Positions 59,079 to 64,000 of a stretch of DNA of 64,000 bases are shown piece after piece. The notes under the pieces were generated by a model. The model worked only from the letters and a program-made list of their open reading frames with translations, was not told the DNA's origin and did not search any database. Origin of the DNA: Variovorax paradoxus (GTDB taxonomy: Bacteria; Pseudomonadota; Gammaproteobacteria; Burkholderiales; Burkholderiaceae_C); NCBI RefSeq assembly GCF_018614915.1, contig NZ_JAGGNU010000060.1:1-64000 (forward strand), read 5' to 3'. The stretch's first letter is position 1; every line of letters begins with the position of its first letter. The position numbers were made by a program, and so were the translations under genes.

Positions 59079-60179
59079 TCAGCCTCTGAGCGCCTGCGTA
59101 TATTGCTCGGCGAACTTGAGGGCGACGGATTCCCAGTCGTAGGCCTTGGCCTTGGCCTGCGCGGCGTCCATCATGGCGGTGCAGCGCTCGGCATCCAGGC
59201 TCGCAAGTTCGCGGATCACGGCCAGGTCCTTGTCTGCCATGTCGAAGTCGAGAAAGAAGCCGGTTGCGCCTTTGTCGACAAAGTTGTTGATGGGCGCGAT
59301 GTCGCGGCACAGCACGATCTTGCCGGCGGCCATGGCCTCGAGGATGCCGATGCCGAAACCCTCGTATTCGCTGCCGGTGATGAAGACCGTGCGCTGCCGG
59401 AGCTCCTGCAGCAAGGCGGCATCCTCGATGTAGGGATGCATCCGCACCGCTTCCTCCAGCTGCAGCGCGCCGATCTGCGCCTGCAGCGACTCGCCCAGGT
59501 TGTCGAAGTCGGGCCCGGCGATCAGGAGGTCGATGGCGACGCCGCGGTCCCGGGCCGCCGCCACCGTGTCGATGAGGGCATCGATGCGCTTGTTGCGCGA
59601 CCACCGGCCCCAGTAGATCCATTTCGTCGGGTCCGGCGTGCCGGCGGTGCGGCCGGCCTGGAACTTCGCATAGTTGATGCCGGCTTCGCACCTCACCAGG
59701 TTGTCGGAGAAGGTGCGGAAATAGCTTTCGTCCGAATCGCTGCCCGCGAGAATCATGCGGTAGTGGCGCAACAGGGGGCCCATCATCACGTGCTCGTGCA
59801 GCCACTTGACCGCGCGGTGCCGGCTGGTGTGCCTGAAGCCGCCATGAGGGCTCAGCACGGCAGGAACCTTGCGGCACTGGAGCAGCACGTTGCCGGTGAG
59901 CATCATCATCTGCGGGTCGTGCACGTGCAGCAGGTCGTAGCCGGCGGCCAGTCGGCCGAAGCCGCGTGCAAAGCCTGCGAGCCGGTTGCCCACAACCGGC
60001 ACGCGGTAGACCCGAACGCCGTCCATCTCGCTCACCGAGAACGCCTGATGGTTGGCCGACACGTGCGCCACGTCCACCTGGACGTCGCCGCGCGAGATGC
60101 GCACGGCCAGCTCGCGCACCATGGACTCGATGCCGCCCACTTCGGGAAAGTAGGTTGGCGTGATCGAAAGAACTTTCAA
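59079..60179 (-). CDS. glycosyltransferase family 4 protein
   Basis: 366 residues from TTG 60179, with GAGGG upstream at good spacing. GT-B fold: KVLSITPTYFPEVGGIESMV, IYWGRWSRNKRIDALIDTVA at the start of the C-terminal half and the EX7E-type motif EYEGFGIGILEAMAAGK. It is a retaining enzyme that probably adds a sugar to a surface glycan. It is convergent with the acyltransferase gene (21-base gap), and both could modify the same polymer. Confidence 0.88.
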   Translation of the reverse strand: MKVLSITPTYFPEVGGIESMVRELAVRISRGDVQVDVAHVSANHQAFSVSEMDGVRVYRVPVVGNRLAGFARGFGRLAAGYDLLHVHDPQMMMLTGNVLLQCRKVPAVLSPHGGFRHTSRHRAVKWLHEHVMMGPLLRHYRMILAGSDSDESYFRTFSDNLVRCEAGINYAKFQAGRTAGTPDPTKWIYWGRWSRNKRIDALIDTVAAARDRGVAIDLLIAGPDFDNLGESLQAQIGALQLEEAVRMHPYIEDAALLQELRQRTVFITGSEYEGFGIGILEAMAAGKIVLCRDIAPINNFVDKGATGFFLDFDMADKDLAVIRELASLDAERCTAMMDAAQAKAKAYDWESVALKFAEQYTQALRG

Positions 60180-60335
60180 ACGTCGCCCTCGAAAATGGTC
60201 TCGGGCGATCCTAGCATCGGTACGCGCGCAGCTCAGCTGCGAGTCGCCGATGGCGCTGCCGGCGCCACGCCATAGCTCAGCGCCTGCGCACTTCAGCAGG
60301 TTATTGCACTGCGGCGGCGACGCGGCCGGTGCATT

Positions 60336-60758
60336 TCACTTCCAGGGTGTGGGCGCGGGGACTTCGCAAGCCGGCTCGACATCGACGCTCTTGAAGTCGG
60401 CCGGCGAGACGATCTCCAGGTACTCCATGTCGGGCGAGTAGTCGAACAGGAAGTGCCGGATGCCCGGCCGCTGGTGCACCACGTCGCCGGCCTCGACCAG
60501 CGTTTCCTTGTCTTCGTACATGAAGCGGGCCCAGCCCTTCACCATGATGACGATCTGGAACTCCGCCTCGTGCCGGTGCCAGCCGGTGCCCGCTTCCGGT
60601 GCCATGTTGGCCTTGACCAGGTGCGCGATCACCTTGCCGTGCGTGGCCTCGGCGATGCCGAGGTCGCGGTACAGGAAGAAATCGCGCAATCCGCCCGAGA
60701 CGTACTCGGTATCGCCGGGCTTCACGTGGGAGAACTTCGTATCGGTGCGGTCCAGCAT
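60336..60758 (-). CDS. cupin-domain protein
   Basis: 140 residues from ATG 60758, with AAGGA upstream; an earlier in-frame ATG (60788) lacks this. A single cupin barrel shows GTGWHRHEAEFQIVIMVKGWA (metal ligands H, H, E) and a second motif ending in RPGIRHFLFDYSPDMEYLEI. Small cupins bind sugars, act as isomerases or dioxygenases, or serve as sensors; no specific role can be given. The 156 bases between it and the glycosyltransferase hold no recognised feature. It is divergent from the ArsR gene. Confidence 0.82.
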   Translation of the reverse strand: MLDRTDTKFSHVKPGDTEYVSGGLRDFFLYRDLGIAEATHGKVIAHLVKANMAPEAGTGWHRHEAEFQIVIMVKGWARFMYEDKETLVEAGDVVHQRPGIRHFLFDYSPDMEYLEIVSPADFKSVDVEPACEVPAPTPWK

Positions 60759-60783
60759 GGGGTTCCTTGCAACGGTGGGATGC

Positions 60784-60799
60784 TGCATCGCAAGATGCA
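60784..60799. promoter_or_regulatory. dyad between cupin and ArsR genes
   Basis: TGCATC (60784-60789) and GATGCA (60794-60799) form a perfect inverted repeat with a GCAA spacer. It lies 22 bases before a consensus -35 box and between two divergent genes, one coding for an ArsR-type regulator. Candidate autoregulatory operator. Confidence 0.4.
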
Positions 60800-60821
60800 T
60801 AAAGCGTTCCCGCGCTTCGGC

Positions 60822-60850
60822 TTGACAAGGGCGCCGCCCGCTTCGAAACT
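60822..60850 (+). promoter_or_regulatory. promoter of the ArsR gene
   Basis: TTGACA (60822-60827) is a perfect -35. At 17 bases a weak -10, GAAACT (60845-60850), follows. Transcription would start within a few bases of the ATG at 60858, where no ribosome binding site is found, so the mRNA may be leaderless. Confidence 0.45.
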
Positions 60851-60857
60851 CAACCAC

Positions 60858-61307
60858 ATGGTTCACTCTGATGCAGACACCCTCGATGCCGTCTTCGCGG
60901 CGCTTTCCGATCCGACGCGCCGCGCCGTGCTCGAAACGCTCGGGGAGGGCGGCGGTCTTACCGTGACGGAGCTTGCGCAGCCGCACGGCATGTCGCTCAC
61001 CGGCTTCATGAAGCATCTGCGCGTGCTCGAGAAGGCCGGGCTGGTCTCCCGCACCAAGGAGGGCCGGATCGTGCGCTGCGAACTCTCGCCCCAGCCCATG
61101 CAGGAGGCTGCCGTGTGGTTGTCCCGCTATGAAAAATTCTGGGCCGAGCGCCTCGATGCGCTGGCCCGCTTCCTGTACCACCAAGAGGAGACCGCATGGC
61201 GAGCCCTGCCACCCGAGACGAAGAACGCCCCTCGCTCACCCTCGAGCGCCACTTCGAAGTCGCGCCCGACAAGGTCTGGCGGGCGTGGACCGACCCGCAA
61301 GCGCTGA
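60858..61307 (+). CDS. ArsR-family transcriptional regulator
   Basis: 149 residues from ATG 60858. Winged helix: VFAALSDPTRRAVLETLGEG, TVTELAQPHGMSLTGFMKHLRVLEKAGLV (recognition helix inside residues about 38-60) and RTKEGRIVRCELS. No metal-binding cysteines are seen; this is the subgroup that pairs with AHSA1 proteins. The domain normally ends near residue 112, here RFLYHQEE. The frame runs a further 35 or so residues over the start of the next gene (112-base overlap), giving an arginine- and proline-rich tail. Confidence 0.88.
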   Translation: MVHSDADTLDAVFAALSDPTRRAVLETLGEGGGLTVTELAQPHGMSLTGFMKHLRVLEKAGLVSRTKEGRIVRCELSPQPMQEAAVWLSRYEKFWAERLDALARFLYHQEETAWRALPPETKNAPRSPSSATSKSRPTRSGGRGPTRKR

Positions 61308-61663
61308 AGCTGTGGTTCGGCCCGGCCGAGATCGTCTCGGTGCCGGTCTCCGAGATCGACCTGCGGGTCGGCGGGCGCTTCCGCGTGGTGATGCTGGCCG
61401 CCGACGGCGAGCGGCACGAGGTCGGCGGCGTCTATCGCGAGATCGTTCCCAACCGCAAGCTGGTCTTCAGCTGGGCCTGGCACAGCACGCCCGAGCGCGA
61501 GTCGCGCGTCACCGTGCTGATCGAGCCCGCGGGCCGCGGCGCCCGCCTGGTGCTGCGGCACGAGCAGTTCTTCGACCAGGCCGCGCGCGAAGGCCACGAA
61601 CACGGCTGGACCGGCTCGCTGGTGAAGCTTTCGGCCTTGCTCGGCCGCGCGGAATCGGCCTGA
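61196..61663 (+). CDS. SRPBCC (AHSA1-like) domain protein
   Basis: 155 residues from ATG 61196, with GAGGAG upstream (inside the ArsR frame). START-like fold of the AHSA1 family: LERHFEVAPDKVWRAWTDPQ, LKLWFGPAEI, GGRFRVVM and GHEHGWTGSLVKLSALL. These proteins bind hydrophobic ligands in a deep cavity and are frequently paired with ArsR regulators. It overlaps the ECF gene by one base (TGATG). Confidence 0.9.
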   Translation: MASPATRDEERPSLTLERHFEVAPDKVWRAWTDPQALKLWFGPAEIVSVPVSEIDLRVGGRFRVVMLAADGERHEVGGVYREIVPNRKLVFSWAWHSTPERESRVTVLIEPAGRGARLVLRHEQFFDQAAREGHEHGWTGSLVKLSALLGRAESA

Positions 61664-62919
61664 TGGCGCCAGCCGATGTGCGCGCGGCGATCGATGCGGT
61701 CTACCGCAGCGAGTCGCGCCGCATCTTCGCGACGCTGGTGCGCCTTTTGGGCGATTTCGACCTGGCCGAGGAGGCGCTGCACGACAGCTTTCGCGCTGCG
61801 CTCGAGCAGTGGCCCGCGAGCGGCATCCCGGCCAACCCGCGCGCCTGGCTGGTGTCGGCCGGCCGCTTCAAGGCGATCGACGGCCTCCGCCGCCGTGCGC
61901 GCTTCGATGCCTGGGACGATGCAGGCGATGCGGTGCAGGCCTTTGCCGACCCGGCGCTCGCCTGGGACCAGCGCGATGCCGACGCCGATGCGCTGGAGGA
62001 CGACCGCCTGCGCCTGGTCTTCACCTGCTGCCATCCGGCGCTGGCGCCCGATGCGCAGGTCGCGCTGACCTTGCGCGAGGTCTGCGGCCTCGCCACCGAA
62101 GACATCGCCAATGCCTTCCTGGTGCCGGCGCCCGCGATCGCGCAGCGCATCGTGCGCGCGAAGGCCCGGATCCGCGAGGCGCGCATCCCCTACCAGGTGC
62201 CGCCGGTGGCCCAACTGGCCGAGCGGCTCGATGCCGTGCTGCGCGTGGTCTACCTGGTGTTCAACGAAGGCTACGCGGCTTCGTCCGGCCAGACCTTGAC
62301 GCGCCCCGACCTGTCGTCCGAGGCGATCCGGCTCGGCCGGCTGCTGATCGAGCTGCTGCCGGAGCCCGAGGCCATCGGCCTCTTGGCGCTGATGCTGCTG
62401 CACGAGTCGCGGCGTGCCGCGCGCACTTCGGCGTCGGGCGAGATGGTGCTGCTCGACGAGCAGGACCGCAAGCTCTGGGACAAGGCCTTGATCGACGAGG
62501 GCGCCGCGCTGGTGATGCGCGCGCTCTCGTCGCGCCGCTTCGGGCCCTACACGCTGCAGGCCGCCATCGCGGCGGTGCATGCCGAGGCCGCCGACGCCGG
62601 CGCCACCGATTGGGCGCAGATCGCCGGCCTCTACGAGGTGCTGCTGCGCGCCGACCCATCGCCGGTGGTGGCGCTCAATCGCGCCGTCGCGATCGCGATG
62701 CGCGACGGGCCGGCGGCCGGCTTGCGGCTCATCGACGACATCCTCGCGCGCGGCGAGCTCGCGGACTACCACCTGGCGCACGCGGCGCGCGCCGACCTGT
62801 GCCGGCGCCTCGGGCGCGATGCCGAGGCGCGCGCGTCCTACGAGCACGCACTGGCCCTCGCCCGGCAGGCGCCGGAGCGCAAGTTCCTCGAGCGGCGGCT
62901 GGCATCGCTTGCACCCTGA
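61663..62919 (+). CDS. ECF sigma factor of the ECF42 group with C-terminal TPR-like extension
   Basis: 418 residues from ATG 61663. Sigma2 region: IFATLVRLLGDFDLAEEALHDSF; sigma4 region: LRLVFTCCHPALAPDAQVALTL and EVCGLATEDIANAFLV. The C-terminal extension of about 230 residues (VVYLVFNEGYAASSG, LYEVLLRADPSPVVALNRAVA) is the DUF6596/TPR-type domain typical of ECF42. ECF42 factors are linked to DGPF genes and have no anti-sigma factor; the extension is thought to control activity. Two DGPF genes follow, matching this pattern. Confidence 0.9.
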   Translation: MAPADVRAAIDAVYRSESRRIFATLVRLLGDFDLAEEALHDSFRAALEQWPASGIPANPRAWLVSAGRFKAIDGLRRRARFDAWDDAGDAVQAFADPALAWDQRDADADALEDDRLRLVFTCCHPALAPDAQVALTLREVCGLATEDIANAFLVPAPAIAQRIVRAKARIREARIPYQVPPVAQLAERLDAVLRVVYLVFNEGYAASSGQTLTRPDLSSEAIRLGRLLIELLPEPEAIGLLALMLLHESRRAARTSASGEMVLLDEQDRKLWDKALIDEGAALVMRALSSRRFGPYTLQAAIAAVHAEAADAGATDWAQIAGLYEVLLRADPSPVVALNRAVAIAMRDGPAAGLRLIDDILARGELADYHLAHAARADLCRRLGRDAEARASYEHALALARQAPERKFLERRLASLAP

Positions 62920-63011
62920 AACAAATTCGGCCGGGCCCGCATGTCGATTGGCGGGCTTCCTGTTCGACCAGTGGGTGTCAGCCGACTTTCAACGCTTTTT
63001 CGGAGATGCAC

Positions 63012-63374
63012 ATGAAGTACCTTTGCCTGGTCTATTTCGACCACCATCTGCTGCAGACGATGCCGAAGGACGAACGCGCCAAGCTGGACGCCGATTCGAT
63101 GGCCTATGACGAGGAGCTCGCTGCGCGCGGCCAGCTGGTCGTCGCGGAGGCCCTGCAATCGGTGAAGACCGCCAAGCTCGTGCAGGTGCGCCAGGGCAGG
63201 ATGTCGCAGACGGACGGCCCCTTCATCGAAACCAAGGAGCAGCTCGGCGGCTTCATCCTGGTCGACGTCCAGGATCTCAACGCCGCGATCCAGGTAGCCG
63301 CACGCATCCCGCTCGCGAAGTACGGCAGCATCGAGGTGCGCCCCATCGCCAAGGTCGAGAGGATCGCGTCATGA
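63012..63374 (+). CDS. DGPF/YCII-like protein (1)
   Basis: 120 residues from ATG 63012, chosen over ATG 63006 because GGAG then sits at normal spacing. MKYLCLVYFDHH and SQTDGPFIETKEQLGGFILV show the DGPF signature. Fold is a YCII-like ferredoxin barrel. The family's function is unknown; members are typical targets or partners of ECF42. It overlaps the second DGPF gene by four bases. The 92 bases after the ECF gene contain no promoter I can identify with confidence. Confidence 0.9.
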   Translation: MKYLCLVYFDHHLLQTMPKDERAKLDADSMAYDEELAARGQLVVAEALQSVKTAKLVQVRQGRMSQTDGPFIETKEQLGGFILVDVQDLNAAIQVAARIPLAKYGSIEVRPIAKVERIAS

Positions 63375-63730
63375 GATATCTCTGCATGATCTTTGCGACC
63401 GACGAACAGATGAGCGTGCTCTCGCCCGACGAGATGCGCGACTTCGTCAATGCGCACCTCGACTACGACGACCAGCTGCGCGCGAGCGGGCATTTCGTCG
63501 AATCCGAGGGCCTGGAGGCGGCCAGCACGGCCACCGTCGTGCGCGTGCGCAACGGCCGCCTGTCGGTGACCGACGGCCCTTTCGTCGAGACCAACGAGCA
63601 GCTCGGCGGCTTCTTCCTGGTCGAGGCGGCGAGCGACGAAGAGGCGCTGCGCCTCGCTGCCGGCATTCCGTCCGCGCGGCTCGGCAGCATCGAAGTGCGG
63701 CCGGTGGTGGTCTGGGACGACAAGCCATGA
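63371..63730 (+). CDS. DGPF/YCII-like protein (2)
   Basis: 119 residues, a paralogue of the gene just upstream, with SVTDGPFVETNEQLGGFFLV. It overlaps both neighbours (ATGA junctions), so all three genes are translated together. Function unknown; the pair could form a heterodimer. Confidence 0.9.
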   Translation: MRYLCMIFATDEQMSVLSPDEMRDFVNAHLDYDDQLRASGHFVESEGLEAASTATVVRVRNGRLSVTDGPFVETNEQLGGFFLVEAASDEEALRLAAGIPSARLGSIEVRPVVVWDDKP

Positions 63731-64000
63731 ACGCCCCGACCGCCGGCGCCAGGGCCAGCGCGCGCGAATGGATCGGCCTGGCCGTCATCGCGCTGCCCTG
63801 CATGATCTACTCGATGGACCTCACGGTGCTCAACCTCGCGGTGCCGCACCTGAGCGCCGCGCTGCATCCCAGCAGCACCCAGATGCTGTGGATCGTCGAC
63901 ATCTACGGCTTCATGCTGGCCGGCTCGCTGATCACCATGGGCACGCTGGGCGACCGCATCGGCCGGCGCAAGCTGCTCTTGATCGGCGCAGCCTGCTTCG
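63727..64000 (+). CDS. MFS transporter, DHA2-type (5' part only)
   Basis: The first 91 residues are visible before the window ends. The first membrane helix carries SMDLTVLNLAVPHLS, and motif A (GTLGDRIGRRKLLL) follows helix 2. This is the pattern of 14-helix drug exporters (EmrB/QacA). It overlaps the second DGPF gene by four bases, so it belongs to the ECF42 cluster. Confidence 0.85.
   Translation, partial: MNAPTAGARASAREWIGLAVIALPCMIYSMDLTVLNLAVPHLSAALHPSSTQMLWIVDIYGFMLAGSLITMGTLGDRIGRRKLLLIGAACF

Overview
The window reads as a 64 kb stretch of a high-G+C betaproteobacterial chromosome, most likely a Comamonadaceae member such as Variovorax or a close relative. This is inferred from the codon bias (C or G at nearly every third position), the gene neighbourhoods (a glpSTPQUV glycerol ABC system, ECF42/DGPF genes, circularly permuted ATP-grasp and alpha-E genes) and short dispersed sequences that I associate with this family. 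I see no rRNA, tRNA, CRISPR array, insertion sequence or prophage. No stretch longer than 300 bases lacks a gene; the longest gap is about 194 bases, before the MFS gene at 20372.

Layout. 1-6.9 kb: topoisomerase IV (parE, parC), with a lytic transglycosylase and a kelch protein between the two subunits. 6.9-13.4 kb: a metallo-beta-lactamase-fold lipoprotein resembling NAPE-PLD, divergent from a 1180-residue membrane patatin, then a convergent CorA-like GMN channel. 13.4-20.2 kb: one tight operon holding a polar-amino-acid-type ABC transporter, kguE, kguK, kguD and a LacI-type regulator. It is preceded by the 14-base palindrome that is the PtxS operator in Pseudomonas, so it is read as a 2-ketogluconate catabolic operon in which an ABC importer replaces KguT. 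20.4-22.1 kb: an MFS exporter and a RidA-like protein.

22-34.5 kb: an amidoligase/transglutaminase locus around comEC. It has two transglutaminase-fold proteins, a fused ATP-grasp/alpha-E protein whose ATP-grasp motifs look degenerate, and an intact split ATP-grasp plus alpha-E pair. This is the most intriguing and least understood system in the window. 34.5-44.6 kb: glycerol use, with glpK and glpR divergent from glpD-glpSTPQUV, closed by a strong terminator. 44.7-51 kb: a histidine phosphatase, then a leftward moxR - DUF58 - transglutaminase (TgpA type) - mltB - HD-domain run.

51-59 kb: an HDAC-family deacetylase, an MscS channel, etfBA with a terminator, then an acyl-CoA dehydrogenase, a nitronate monooxygenase-like protein and an acyltransferase. 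59-64 kb: a glycosyltransferase, a cupin, and an ArsR - AHSA1 - ECF42 sigma factor - DGPF - DGPF - MFS run cut off by the window end.

Functional threads are carbon uptake (2-ketogluconate, glycerol), fatty-acid electron transfer (ETF, acyl-CoA dehydrogenase), envelope work (two lytic transglycosylases, MscS, MoxR/TgpA) and a predicted peptide-ligation system of unknown product.
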